From: Albugo candida
Taxonomy: Eukaryota > Oomycota > Peronosporomycetes > Albuginales
DNA: 64,000 nucleotides
Assembly (NCBI GenBank): GCA_040437565.1
Contig: JBDOQK010000033.1
Span: forward strand, 124,001 to 188,000
Reading direction: 5' to 3'
Notes under the pieces: generated by a model
Seen by the model: only the letters and a program-made list of their open reading frames with translations
Told to the model about the DNA's origin: nothing
Databases searched by the model: none
Translations under genes and position numbers: made by a program
Shown: positions 10,571 to 21,545 of the stretch, one piece after another
Layout: every line of letters begins with the position of its first letter
How positions within the stretch are numbered: the stretch's first letter is position 1

Positions 10571-11218
10571 TTTTATGATCTCTCAGAAATGTTATTTAGT
10601 GGCTAATAAGAAATGAATTCTTTAAATAAAAAGACTGGTCATAAATGATTCAAATGGCTTCATCCTTCTCATACGGAACAGCAGTGCGGAGACTTGTTAT
10701 TAGACACAGTATTGGGAATGAATTCGTGGAGCTTGTAAGGAACAGTACCATTCGTTCATCCAGCTTCTGATATTATTCACACTGGCTGCGAATCTTGCAA
10801 CACTGTTGTAAATCTCATAATCAGGCAGAAACAATGCGCGCATGACATTAGCAATGCTAGAATCCTCTTATTTTCGCCCGCTTTACCAGTTTTCTGAAAC
10901 AACAACTTTTGTACTTTCAGTCCTTATCATACGCTTTATTCCATATCTTTAAAATAAGTTCATAATTGCCAAAGCAAAAACAAGCTCATAATTGCCAAAG
11001 CAAAAACAAGCTATTCCTTTATTGGACAAAAGCAGNNNNNNNNNNNNNNNNNNNNNNNNNNNNNNNNNNNNNNNNNNNNNNNNNNNNNNNNNNNNNNNNN
11101 NNNNNNNNNNNNNNNNNNNNNNNNNNNNNNNNNNNCGCTTTATTCCATATCTTTAAAACAAGCTCATAATTGCCAAAGCAAAAACAAGCTATTCCTTTAT
11201 TGGACAAAAGCAGTGAAA
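10571..11218. other. Intergenic region with short tandem repeat and gap
   Basis: This divergent intergenic stretch lies between DDX41 and the PEP mutase-like gene and should hold both promoters. No gene is seen in it. It contains a 26-bp unit (core caagctcataattgccaaag) present twice before the gap at 11036-11135 and once after it. Confidence 0.55.
10932..11213. repeat. Contig-end overlap with 26-bp repeat-number difference, gap 11036-11135
   Basis: The 104 bp before the gap (10932-11035) and the 78 bp after it (11136-11213) are the same sequence, except for one extra 26-bp unit and two single-base differences before the gap. This looks like overlapping contig ends carrying two alleles or two assembly versions of a short tandem repeat. 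Confidence 0.8.
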
Positions 11219-12287
11219 ATGCATCACACCACTCAACGAGAACGCGTTAGATTACTTCGTGAGATTTTAGGTGCGTTACTGTGTCGAATGCAGTAAGGTA
11301 CCGCACGATTAACAGGCTGTATTCTTCAAGCACGAGAGCAAATCACAATGATGCCGTGCTGCTACGATGGTCTGACAGCAAAATTGATCGAGCGTGCTGG
11401 CTTTGAAGCGACATTCATGTCTGGTTTTGGGGTATCTGCAGTGCATGGATTTCCAGATGTTCAGGTAGTTTCACATCGAAAATTGCTTCTTGCAATTGTT
11501 TCGATAACATATTTAGTAGCTGCTTTCATTTGGGGAAATGGCGCAAGCCGCAACTTATGTTTGTAATGCGCTTGACCGGATTCCCTGTATCGGTGACGGA
11601 GATACTGGGTATGGAAATGCAATCAATGTGAAACGGACGGTAAAGGCTTACGCGCAAGCAGGGATGGCTGGAATTATGATCGAAGATCAGGTTTCTCCAA
11701 AGCGCTGTGGGCATACAGCCGGGAAAGCTGTCGTCAGTAGAGAAGAGGCGTACGCTCGAATCCGAGCAGCTGTAGACGCTCGAAATGAAGGTGGATTCGA
11801 TATTGTAATTCTAGCTCGAACCGATGCGAGGCACACCCATTCTCCGGAGGAAGCTATTGAGCGCTGTCGGGAGTTTGTTCGTCTGGGAGCGGATATAACG
11901 TTTTTTGAAGCGCCTCGGGACATTCAGGAAATGAGAAATTACTGCACTACTGTTCCGGGCCCCAAAATGGCAAATATGGTCGAAAATGGACTGACACCAA
12001 TTTTGAAGCCGAAGGTACTACAAGAGCTCGGATACAAGCTGGTCATCTACCCTCTCACGCTATTAAGTTCGTCTATCAAAACGATGGAAACAGCATTGAG
12101 TCTTCTGCAGTCTCAAGACGAAGAATCGACTGAATCTGTATCGAATGTAGAAATGACGGGAAATGAAGCTACCACGATGCCTTTACGCAGTCTGCTGAGT
12201 GATTTTGAGCATGTAAAAGATGTCGTCGGATTCACACAGTACTATGAAGAAGAAAATCGATACAAGAGGACCAATGCAAGGAAATGA
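11219..12287 (+). CDS. PEP mutase / isocitrate lyase superfamily enzyme
   Basis: Three exons (11219-11270, 11316-11464, 11520-12287) with introns of 45 and 55 nt encode 322 residues. The family includes methylisocitrate lyase, oxaloacetate hydrolase and phosphoenolpyruvate phosphonomutase, which act on C-C or P-C bonds of 2-oxo or dicarboxylic acids with Mg2+. The sequence shows the family order: CYDGLTAKLIERAGF, MSGFGVSA, LLSFGEM across the second splice junction, the metal-binding GDGDTGYGN, IEDQVSPKRCGH with the catalytic Cys, ILARTDAR, and the Glu-containing FFEAPRD. The restored LLSFGEM supports intron 2. The last 60 or so residues are a divergent polar tail. No targeting peptide is obvious, so a cytosolic location is likely. 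The precise substrate cannot be assigned. Confidence 0.88.
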
Positions 12288-12551
12288 GAGGCTAAATATA
12301 GCGATCAATTGTATTAAGTGCATCGAGTGCGTAGAATCTCAGACAATCTTACCGTGTCATATTGCAAATTCTCGTCTAAAACACTTACAATGCTCTTATC
12401 CTGGAAACGTATACTTGATGTATACTATACATCCATCGCGGCATAGACTGGGCATCTAGAACGAATTCATCCATCTCGTTTTTTTGCGGTATTGGAGCTG
12501 GTTTACAAAAACGCTCTCGACATAGCGATATTAGTGCGATTGTGATTTGCA

Positions 12552-12970
12552 ATGCTACAGATGATAGTGTTTATCACGCTCGTATTGTCCTTAATTATAC
12601 TCACACTTTGGTTCCTTCGATATATGGAGTACCGTGAGTCATTGCAGCTGATGCGCGACAAATCTTGGATCATGAAATCGCAAGAATTTGTGAGCACCAG
12701 AAAATTCAAGTCACTTCTCCAATACGATACTACATTTAAAAGAATTTCCAATTGGGCATCCATGAACTCTGCTTTGCTATCGCCCATTTCAGAGGAAGTC
12801 AGTGGCCAGGTGAGTGAATTGCCCAACACTTGCATGGAGTTGATTGTAATTGTTAGGAATCGATCGATTCGTCTTCGGAATGGAGGGATACGAGCATGTT
12901 ACGCGCATCCTTTGTCTCTTGTACGTGCACTGAAATATCTTGGGAATTTGCGTTATCGTTCTCTGCCTAG
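12552..12970 (+). CDS. Small single-pass membrane protein, unknown
   Basis: Exons 12552-12809 and 12857-12970 with a 47-nt GT-AG intron give 123 residues. Residues 4-23 are a strongly hydrophobic anchor (IVFITLVLSLIILTLWFL), followed by a charged soluble part, so type III topology or an uncleaved signal anchor is likely. Without splicing the frame runs to 12983, giving 143 residues with an unrelated tail, so the C-terminus depends on the intron. I do not recognise the family. It sits downstream of the PEP mutase-like gene on the same strand. It could also be a short effector, but a cleavable signal peptide is not clear. Confidence 0.5.
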
Positions 12971-13500
12971 ATGGTTCTTGTGACAGCCACACACAGAGCA
13001 CACACTCTTTGTCTTCCTCACACACATTCTAGACTGTTTATGGTATCGATAGAAGGGCTATTTGGTGACGCAAACGATATAATTCCGTCTCAAAGGTTGC
13101 ATTCATAGTCACAACCGGAGATTGGTCTTCTGTAAAGCATGTGATATCACAATCCTTCCTATGCGTTTACATCGCAAAGCACAGTATTCGAAAGCCTTCG
13201 AAGCCATCTTTAAAGCCAATGTTCTATAAACATGATTTCTGGTGTCTTCCTATTGTGTATTGGGTAAAATGCCGTCTTGCATTCCCTTGTTTACCAAGCG
13301 TTGAGTCAATACAAGTAAAGCGTTTGCGACATACAAGTGAACATGCTCCTTTATACTCAATCGTACCTTTACTGGGTACTACTGTACGATGAGCAGCTGT
13401 TGCTTACAGAGCATTAATGAGTAATCGAGTAGAAATATCACTTTGATGACGCCTTTCTTTTGACCAGGGAGCGTAAACATGAGTGTTATAGCCAGCGATT
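12971..13500. other. Intergenic region upstream of the paralogue pair
   Basis: No supportable gene is seen. Short open frames here have no recognisable sequence and no plausible splice partners. It includes the promoter of the gene starting at 13501. Confidence 0.4.
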
Positions 13501-14421
13501 ATGCGCCATGTACTGTTATTAGGTTTCCCAAATTTAACTTTCTACGAGACCACTCCATTGCAAGCAGTAAAATCTTCATTTTTCAAAAAGACGACACTTG
13601 CAATGGTCTTATATGCACGAGAACAACAAGCCGCTCTTTTCAGTTGCACAGATTGTTCTCTGCGTAACGCAATTTCGTCACATTTCCGCATTGTTCGTGG
13701 ATTACGACGGCACAACCCGACGATAAAATGCGTCGACAAGGAAAGCTTGGAAACGAAAAAAAAGCAAGACACAACACCGTGCATTTCGAAACGGATCTGC
13801 GCGCAACGTCAGCGTCGTCAGAGTGATCCATACAACGCGATACCCTCACAAAAGCATGAGATGATTCCTCGTGACCGATCCCGGACAATGGGACACAAAC
13901 GAGTACGATTTCAGGATAATAACCTGAATAATGTGGTTCACGTGGTCAACACATATAGTTATGAAGATTTGTTATGCGTTGTTGCAGGATTCACAGGAAA
14001 ATCTTCTGGGTATCAGCTTACGGCGTTCTTAAACCGCTCTGCGCGACAATTGGGCTATTGCACAACGACAAGCATGTTGCAATCCAGGTCAAAGACTTCC
14101 AACTGCTTCACACAAAGCGATGCCAAACGGTGGCGAAGGCTAGCGCTTTATAACTGGAATGCCGAAGACGAGATCTATCATCAAGAGCGCCAGCAACTCG
14201 GTTTTCCGATGCGCGCAAAACTGGCAAATTGGCTCCATCGTCGACGCGATTTACTATCTATCACTGCTGCATTCACATCGGCTGCTAAAGTATTGGAATA
14301 TAACGATCTTACAGCCTTAGTCAACATTGTAAATGGCTGTATCACAGTCGGCAGCTTCCAATTCGATCGTCTCAGTATTTTACAGCTCTGTAATTATCAA
14401 ACTGAGCTGTTCAATCTCTAA
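13501..14421 (+). CDS. Unknown protein, paralogue of the convergent neighbour; RVxF-like motif
   Basis: Single-exon 306-residue frame from ATG to TAA. The N-terminal half is basic and Cys/Gln-rich. The C-terminal half aligns with that of the minus-strand gene at 14609-15898: a [RK]-V/H-x-F element (RVRF at residues 134-137), a Y-S-Y-E-D segment, WRRLALYNWNAEDEIYHQ, and the helix LVNIVNGCITVGSFQF followed by LCNY. The neighbour has HVSF, H-Y-E-D, WRRVISHDWDAEERV and IVEIVNACVGFGEIPF with LCQL at the same spacing order. RVxF is the docking motif of protein phosphatase 1 regulators, so a PP1 link is possible but untested. A later in-frame Met at residue 35 could be the true start. No known domain was recognised. 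Confidence 0.62.
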   Translation: MRHVLLLGFPNLTFYETTPLQAVKSSFFKKTTLAMVLYAREQQAALFSCTDCSLRNAISSHFRIVRGLRRHNPTIKCVDKESLETKKKQDTTPCISKRICAQRQRRQSDPYNAIPSQKHEMIPRDRSRTMGHKRVRFQDNNLNNVVHVVNTYSYEDLLCVVAGFTGKSSGYQLTAFLNRSARQLGYCTTTSMLQSRSKTSNCFTQSDAKRWRRLALYNWNAEDEIYHQERQQLGFPMRAKLANWLHRRRDLLSITAAFTSAAKVLEYNDLTALVNIVNGCITVGSFQFDRLSILQLCNYQTELFNL

Positions 14422-14448
14422 GCATAGCATAAGTTCCTGGTGTACATA

Positions 14449-14548
14449 NNNNNNNNNNNNNNNNNNNNNNNNNNNNNNNNNNNNNNNNNNNNNNNNNNNN
14501 NNNNNNNNNNNNNNNNNNNNNNNNNNNNNNNNNNNNNNNNNNNNNNNN
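14449..14548. other. Assembly gap (100 N) without flank duplication
   Basis: A 100-N run in the short intergenic space between the two convergent paralogues. The flanks do not repeat, so real sequence is probably missing. Confidence 0.95.
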
Positions 14549-14608
14549 CATGTGATATATATATAAAATTTGCAAAAATATAATTTTATTTCAGTTACAT
14601 CAGAATTC

Positions 14609-15898
14609 TTACAGCCATCCATCTTCCTCGCTTTCCTGCACAAACTCTAGCTGGCAAAGTTTGGCAATATTCAAAAGTGAGAACGGGATCTCCCCAAAGC
14701 CAACACACGCATTGACAATTTCGACTATCTTCTCCAGTTGCTCTAAATCAGCGGGCGCTTTCCATCCAATCCCTAAATCCGTCACCTCATTAGATTGTTG
14801 AGCATTTCCATGTGTATCCACCAATCCGACAAGATGCTGTTGATCGGTACAAACTCTTTCTTCTGCATCCCAGTCGTGTGATATCACACGTCGCCACATC
14901 CGAATCTCCTCATTCGACAGCTGCGTAACAATCCCAAGCTTTGTATCAGACTGATTTACAAAGGCAAGCGTACGTTCCAAAAAATCTCTTATTTTTCGAG
15001 CTTTACGGCGTCGATCATGTGCTGGAAAACAAGCCACTCGCTCGAAGATATCTTCATAATGCTCCAACTCTATATAACAAGCTGGAGTATTATCGGGAAA
15101 GTACGTTGGTACTTCACGAAAGCTCACGTGTCGAGTAGCATCATGTAAAGCAGCCAATGCGTCATCAGCTAACTGACATGGACTGCTGGATTCCGTTTCA
15201 GTGGGTGAGCCTAATGTGTACCGTTTTTTCTCAAAAACGCGTTTAGTGAAACTTCGTCGTTCCTGCTGAAGATCTCGATCCTTCTCGTCATCGCTGTTGA
15301 ATGCATCATGCATCATGGCAAATTTTAGATACTTTTTCAGTCTATGCTTGGTCAATCTACCACTATCAATGGATCCCCGACTCGAACTAGATTGCTTGGA
15401 TGGAGACAAGATCGCGTGAGAGGATGTAGACGAGTCTTCATCTTCACAATGTTTGTTCATTTCATTTTTAGTACCTCGAGATCTTCGATGTTGACGGCCT
15501 GTAGGATAGGCATGGAAAAATGCTTGTGCGCGTTGGTGGATGGAGCTTTTCGAGTTCTCTTCCACTGTGTCTTCAGTCAGTTCTGCGTCCATCGCATCGT
15601 AACTGTGTCGACGAAACCCAAAAATCTTCTTCACCTTGAGCTCCTCTTTCACATTAAGTTTCTCATTTGAATGGTGGGGCGATGGTGTGTCTTCGAACCC
15701 TTCACCATCGAGTGCCTCGGTCAGCGAAGTCGGCGAAGCTGTGGCCGAACGATGTCGTCCTTTATGTCCTTTCTTGCTCTTTTGCACTTCATCCTCTTCT
15801 TCTTTTGTACTTCGATGTGTTATATCTCTTGCAAATCGCCGAACTCGGTGCCAAGAAGGAAGCGCAAACGATCGACGTCGTGCAAGTCGCTGTTCCAT
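14609..15898 (-). CDS. Unknown protein, long paralogue of the 13501-14421 gene
   Basis: Single-exon 429-residue frame from ATG at 15898. The first 240 residues are low-complexity, basic and Ser/Lys/Glu-rich, probably disordered. The C-terminal 170 residues carry RHVSF (256-260), an acidic Y-I-E-L-E-H-Y-E-D stretch, MWRRVISHDWDAEERV, and IVEIVNACVGFGEIPF, the elements shared with the convergent gene at 13501-14421. The pair is arranged tail to tail, which suggests an old inverted duplication. RHVSF fits the PP1-docking pattern [RK]x(0,1)[VI]x[FW]. I know of no named domain for the tryptophan-acidic motif. No signal peptide or membrane segment is present. Confidence 0.72.
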   Translation of the reverse strand: MEQRLARRRSFALPSWHRVRRFARDITHRSTKEEEDEVQKSKKGHKGRHRSATASPTSLTEALDGEGFEDTPSPHHSNEKLNVKEELKVKKIFGFRRHSYDAMDAELTEDTVEENSKSSIHQRAQAFFHAYPTGRQHRRSRGTKNEMNKHCEDEDSSTSSHAILSPSKQSSSSRGSIDSGRLTKHRLKKYLKFAMMHDAFNSDDEKDRDLQQERRSFTKRVFEKKRYTLGSPTETESSSPCQLADDALAALHDATRHVSFREVPTYFPDNTPACYIELEHYEDIFERVACFPAHDRRRKARKIRDFLERTLAFVNQSDTKLGIVTQLSNEEIRMWRRVISHDWDAEERVCTDQQHLVGLVDTHGNAQQSNEVTDLGIGWKAPADLEQLEKIVEIVNACVGFGEIPFSLLNIAKLCQLEFVQESEEDGWL

Positions 15899-16815
15899 GA
15901 ACGCGTCTCTTGTGTGTTGTCTGAATGTAGATCAACTTTTAGACAGGTTCCCGGTTGAATTGAAGAATGCGGCGTCTTTGTCGCGACAAAAGTCGCAAGC
16001 AAATTTAAGAAAAACAGAAGACTGTAGTGAATGCGATCGGTGAAAATACAAATATGTTATCCCTAAACTCTGTATTGTCGACGTAAAAGCGAGGTCTGGA
16101 CCTTAGTAACACTATGGGGCGTCTGGTTGAGCATGCGGGTTCTTGTGATAACTTATACTTGTATGCTAGACTCAGCCGACTCACTTCGAGCTGCTTTTGA
16201 GAAAATGAAGTGCATAAAAACGACAAAGGAAATACAAGTCACTACCCTTTGCGATATGTACTTAACGTTCGATTTTGGTATTTGATCTGGTTCAGAATGT
16301 ATAGAGCATGCGCCTTTCGAGCTGATCTTCTGCGCGTTCGATGAGTGTACGAGTGTACTGCAATGGTACAGCAGAAGGTCGGGCTTCTTTAGAACTTGCG
16401 TACATTGCTTTTGAGCGACATTTATTCGCGCAGTGACCATTATACACGTTTGTAACTGAAGCAAAGCGGTCTCGAGGACATACTACTACCGTTAATAGAT
16501 CAAATACGAAGCGAATGTTGTTCAGACAATGTTACCATCAAATGTTAGTAACAGTACGTTGATCGATGTGAGCAATTTAACAGAATGACTGCAATGTGAG
16601 TTTTGAATAACAAACATTCACTGCGATGCAATGAACGAACGATTGGTCGATCGGGTATATGATTTATAGCGCTACAACGAGACGAATCTTGAATTATCAT
16701 CGTGTAGTTGAGGCCCTCCCATTATTTTACGAAGACACGATGGTGGGGTCCTCTTGTAAATTATTCTTACTTTGCAATTTGCCACTGAAGCTTACCCACA
16801 CACCAGAATCTCTAA
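15899..16815. other. Intergenic region upstream of the paralogue and secreted-protein genes
   Basis: About 0.9 kb between divergent starts at 15898 (minus) and 16816 (plus). Nothing gene-like stands out; small open frames on either strand lack any recognisable feature. It should hold both promoters. Confidence 0.5.
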
Positions 16816-17223
16816 ATGAAGTACCCGTTAGCGCTTTTATCGTTATCAAACGTCTTAGTGCCATCCATGGGACTATGTGAATCTGCGTTGCAATGTGCAT
16901 CGACGCCGAACTGCATGTCTTGCGTACGTAATATTTCTCCAGATTGTGAGGAAATATGTATGAATTCATCAGGAGTTGGAATGTATCAAAATGGAATAAA
17001 TAACTATGGTAATACCGGGCTGTATCCCAATACTATACCTTATGGTGCTCAGAATGGCATTCCTTATGGCGCTCAAAATGGTATTCCGTACGGAGGAAAC
17101 AGCTACAATCAATATCCAAACAATATTCGAACTGCTCCAGTTCGTTACAACGCAGCATCAGCAGCTAAAGTCTGTATCACTTCAATCGCATTCTTCTTCG
17201 GCATCGCTGGATTCATTTTTTAG
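16816..17223 (+). CDS. Small secreted protein, probably GPI-anchored, with NGIPYGAQ repeats
   Basis: A 135-residue protein. Residues 1-21 form a signal peptide (hydrophobic LALLSLSNVLV). A short Cys-rich segment follows, with six Cys between about residues 21 and 48, including CMSCV. A Gly/Asn/Tyr-rich region then carries tandem PYGAQNGI units (two full, one partial, 24 bp each at DNA level). The last 18 residues are hydrophobic after a small-residue stretch (AASAA), the pattern of a GPI-attachment signal. A cell-wall or surface role is inferred. No family was recognised. It lies convergent to the lipid-kinase gene, 130 bp away. Confidence 0.7.
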   Translation: MKYPLALLSLSNVLVPSMGLCESALQCASTPNCMSCVRNISPDCEEICMNSSGVGMYQNGINNYGNTGLYPNTIPYGAQNGIPYGAQNGIPYGGNSYNQYPNNIRTAPVRYNAASAAKVCITSIAFFFGIAGFIF

Positions 17224-17353
17224 GCATACATTTTTAATTTAAGTGAATACAACGCACAATTATATTTAGAAATCTACAATGCAAAGTTCATAACCGATAT
17301 GAACGACATGCATAACTGCTGGTAGATAGTTGCCTTACATTCCGCGTTTCCTT

Positions 17354-19646
17354 TTACTTTTCCGACAGCGCTTTAAATAAACTCGGAACAACTTCCATGC
17401 GCCACGGTCCAGGCCCAGGCAACACCTCCCCATCGATATTCATACAGTCGATTGACTGATCAGGATCGATTTCAACCGCTTTTACTTTGATATAATTCAT
17501 CAAGGGACTTTCTAGCTCTTTGCCCATAAAGTAAAGCATGATCAATCGAAGTGAGCTTAGTAAGCTTCCTTTCCGCGAAACGATTAAATCCAAGCAACCA
17601 TCAGAAGGATGCGAGAATTGACCATCTGGAGCTGTATTTATGACTCCCACCACCAGAAACTCGCCCTTCTCTTCCTTCCATGCGGATGCGGGGTAGCGTG
17701 TACGACTGGCCGGACTACGCACGGCGTAAGGAGCTCCCGTCCATGACTTTCGAATATCCTTCGGATTCTCATAATCGTAAACATTACCTTCTTCAATCTC
17801 AAATTGATCTGTGGCACCTTCATTCTTGATTTCATCATAGGTACGTAATTCAGGTTGTGGATCCACCGGAACATAGCGAAATGATCCAGTGTGCTTTTTC
17901 GACTTGACTAGGAATTGTTTCACTTTCAAGAAATTGTATCGCAAAGTGCCCAGGTACCGATATCGTTCCGACTCGGCAGCGATATCTCCAGCAATTCCCC
18001 AGCCAAGACCACAGTAACTGTATTGTACACCACCCGATGGCTTGGAACTCGCTACTGTGATGACATCTAGGGGTCTCATCTTGCGTTTGATGATGCAAAA
18101 TAATGCTGCTTCTACCGTGGGGATTCCCACACCCAAGCCAAATGCATTCTGCGTCCCAGCTGAAATTAGCGATAATGGAGTGCTGGCCACAATTTCACGC
18201 CATTCATGTTCCGGTCGACTCAACAATCCGTTCATAAACTCGCAAAGTGTTCCGTCTCCGCCGATAAAAACAATCGCTTCAAATGCGTCCAATGCATCGT
18301 ACTCCCTGCCCATCTCTGTAGCGTGTCCGCTGTACAAAGTTTCTTCGATACAGTAATCGAAATTACCCAAATCGAAAAATATCTTCACTTTTTCCAGCCA
18401 GATTTTCCGTGCTCGACGTTTACCAGAATGCGGATTGATCACAACCTTGATCCGTCTCTTCTCCTGGATAGGAGGAGCTCGGGCTTGCCATCGTACTAAT
18501 TCCTGGATTGTGTTGACCCATTGCGTCGCCACTTTTGGCGGACATGTGAAATCGATCTGATTGTGTACACGTCTCAAAGCGCGCTCACCGGCGCCCTTCC
18601 CTTTTGTAAAGTAATGGATGCGAAAAACTCCGGGTTTATACAGCACTTGAGCGCCAACGATATCGTCTGTGAGAATTTTACCTTTTTCTGCCGATCTACA
18701 ACGCGAGTCAGCAATTGAGACTCTATCACATTGGGAGATTCGAGATTGTTACCGTTTATACCAAGTTATCTCATCTCGATCCATGCGAACATCAACACGT
18801 CTATTCTTTATAAGCATTCTCGCTCGAAATTCCAGTTCGATTGGCGCGTCTCGGCGAGAATACGCCTACAAATAGAGCATTAAGGTGGAAATAACATAGC
18901 AGCAAGCTTCTCTGTGATACCTGTATACGCCGTATGCTCTCTCGCACATAATCATCGGTTGGGTTGTCGAATGTGACATCACCCACTGATGTATTTCGAT
19001 TGAGGAGCGCCGTCTTGGCCAATTCTCGCAATGAATCACGAGCCAGACTGAGTTGGCTCGCATAAGTAACACTACGGCGTTTCGGATGATTTCGACGATG
19101 ATGAAAGTGCCCACTAAATGACTGGTTATCACGAATCCCCTTTTTTTTAACTTTATTACTGACTTGAAGCGGTTCAGAAAGACGAGAATCGTGATCCGCA
19201 TTGCGATAAAACGCATTTTCTCCACTGATATTATCACTCCTATCATGCTCCTCATGATACCGCTCGTCCAATGAACGTGTTCGATGTACTTGCATCGCCT
19301 GCCAGCTTGGAAGTTGCTGAACTTCCTGCGTTGATACTGCAAGCGGTTCTTCATCCTCAATAAAAGACCTGTGAATTGTTTCGCCGGTTCGACTCTCAAC
19401 GTGACTGAACCGCACAGAAGGACTTGAGCTCGTTTCAGCGGCGCTCTTGGGTGTCGATAGTGCACCCTGCATGGTTCTGGCTCCATCACGCGGAGTCCCG
19501 AGTGGGCTGTATTCCTGTGTCGCGTTTTGTGGACTTTTCTTCTCTGACATGAAATCTTCTTTATCACGATTCATTCCAATTTGATCGACTTTTTCGATTG
19601 AATTGACGTTTACTTCCGTACACAGGTCGTTAGAAGCTTCGGTCAT
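17354..19646 (-). CDS. Sphingosine/diacylglycerol-kinase-type lipid kinase
   Basis: Three exons (19646-18921, 18865-18753, 18695-17354) with introns of 55 and 57 nt encode 726 residues. The first 230 or so residues are polar and Ser/His-rich. A PH-like segment ending in DRDEITWYKR precedes the catalytic region. The DAGK-type catalytic domain shows VVINPHSGKRRARK, FIGGDGTLCEFMNGL and SAGTQNAFGLGVGIP, the nucleotide-binding glycines and the GTxNxF family motif. The C-terminal lobe contains DGCLDLIVSRKGS and MNIDGEVLPGPGPW, as in sphingosine and ceramide kinases. It phosphorylates a lipid hydroxyl; sphingoid base is most likely, but diacylglycerol or ceramide cannot be excluded. Splicing restores the conserved VDVRMDRDEITWYKR-S junction and removes in-frame stops. 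Confidence 0.88.
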
Positions 19647-21545
19647 TTTCGATTTTGACGATTTTCTTAGGCGAACTGAACGTCAAAACGGGAGAGGCTT
19701 TTACGGTAAAATTACTTTGGAAAGTTATCGTCCAAGCGCGGTAAGAATTTCAGTCATACTACGCTTTTATGAAATGATAGAATAATTGCATTTAAACAAA
19801 TAATCAATTTAGACAATCAGTGTTTACAGTCGGTCAAGAAACTCGACAGAAAAGCGTCGTTGGACTCCCTTTGTTTATATGACCAGTTTCACTGCGCATC
19901 GCATGAGAGCAATAAACTTGTGCGGCGTGTAATTTCTCGACCAGTAGTGAGATGCATTGCATGCATACGCGCTAATCGTTTCGTAATATTTGCGATAATC
20001 CATGCACAATCGATTTCTACCTCCGCCTTTGAACGTGGTGCTCATTCGATCTGCGGCTTTGAGACAGAGGGATGTCTGAGGTCGGAGAAAGTATTGGTAA
20101 TAAGCATTCACACCATTGTATGAGAGGGTATCCGCACTATGTAATAAGAGCCGGCACTTTTGCCATATTGCCATAACTACGCAGTTCGAGCATCTGTGGT
20201 AGAGACAATAACTCGAAGCATATGTCTAATCCTGATGGAATACTAAGGGCTGTATCATCTTTTACTCGCATTTGGAAAGTCTATGCTCTGGGAATACAAA
20301 CGCGGTTCGGTCGTAGAATGTCATCAAAGGAACTCGAAGTAAATCAATGTGCTCAGAGCTGCACAGACCTTGATAAGAAGAGTCAATTTACTTTGTCGTG
20401 TATGTCAAGTCGCACCATTGATATCACTGACTTTCAAGCGAATCTCAAGGTACGAAATATCGGTAAATGACAATGCACCATACCCGAAGGATTTCACTTG
20501 TTTATTCTCAAACTGGAAAGTCAGTTGGGAAAATCAATTGCATACACTACGCGTATCAAGTCCTTAGGGTCTCCTTTTGGTACAACTACGCCTGTAAATA
20601 GGTAACACGATTTTAACGCCCGTTTCGATTGCCAATTTCATATAGCAAGTGATCACGAAATTTTAGAAGGCTGTACTGAGAAAACAAAGAGCTGCTTCAA
20701 ATTTTATATCCGATGCGTAGTAAGTTGAATCCGAAAGAGCAAGCCTATAATGCTATAATGATGCTACATTATAAGAAATGCACCTCCAACCCGACGATGA
20801 AGATTTGGAGTTGTTGAATGCTGCATTAGAATATGTAAAGGGTCAAATGATATACAAAGTATGGTAATCATAGCAACCGAGGGATACAAGCATGATATGC
20901 TTGGAAAGCCGCATCGTGATATGAGGCCGCATGTTGTAGTAGCTGGCGCGACCCTTGTATACATTCATTATGCACGTTGTTACTCAATATAGTTTCTGGT
21001 ATAAAATCATTCCGCCGCGGCTGTATCGCATTTCGCGCTTCCAAAAAAGTCGGCTGGTGACAAAGTACACTTGAAAAATGAACTGAATGCCCACGCATTT
21101 CGATATGAATCAGACTGCATGCAATTCGCGTGCTCAGTCCGATTTTGACTTCATTTTGTACGCTTTGTGACATTGTCTGACTCTAATCAATTTGATGACA
21201 TACCTCAAGCACATCGGCATGGTTTCTTAGTCGCATTCGACCAAGATTGCTAACATGCATTCCTGCACTGAGATAAGTGAATTTGAACAATCCAAGTGAG
21301 TGGGCAAACAACACAAAGCTTCTAATAGTAAACCCTCATGCCAAATGAGAGAAACCAGTCGGCATTTTCTTTTGCAAGATTGTTCATTGACCTTATAATC
21401 TACTACTGATAGTCGAACAGTTCACATAATGTTGAAACTTTTGATTGAGCAAGTGTGCTCTAGATTGCCAAATCGGCAACTTCTGATGCTTCGGATGTAG
21501 ATTCTAAAAATATTGGGAAGACTGACTTCAATAAAGGCACAGATT
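19647..21545. other. Gene-poor intergenic region
   Basis: About 1.9 kb. Apart from one weak two-exon candidate (20222-20567), nothing coding-like, no tRNA and no recognisable transposon sequence was seen. It holds the promoter of the lipid kinase next to 19646. Confidence 0.45.
20222..20567 (+). CDS. Weak candidate small gene, unknown
   Basis: Exons 20222-20449 and 20490-20567 joined across a 40-nt GT-AG intron would encode 101 residues from ATG to TAG. The intron is a little shorter than others here. The product has no signal peptide, no membrane segment and no recognised motif. It is listed only because it is the longest plausible model in this intergenic stretch and may be chance. Confidence 0.22.

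Noticed and set aside
15636-16043. Plus-strand ORFs across the start of the 14609-15898 gene
   Set aside because: They are antisense shadows of its Ser/Lys/Glu-rich coding region.
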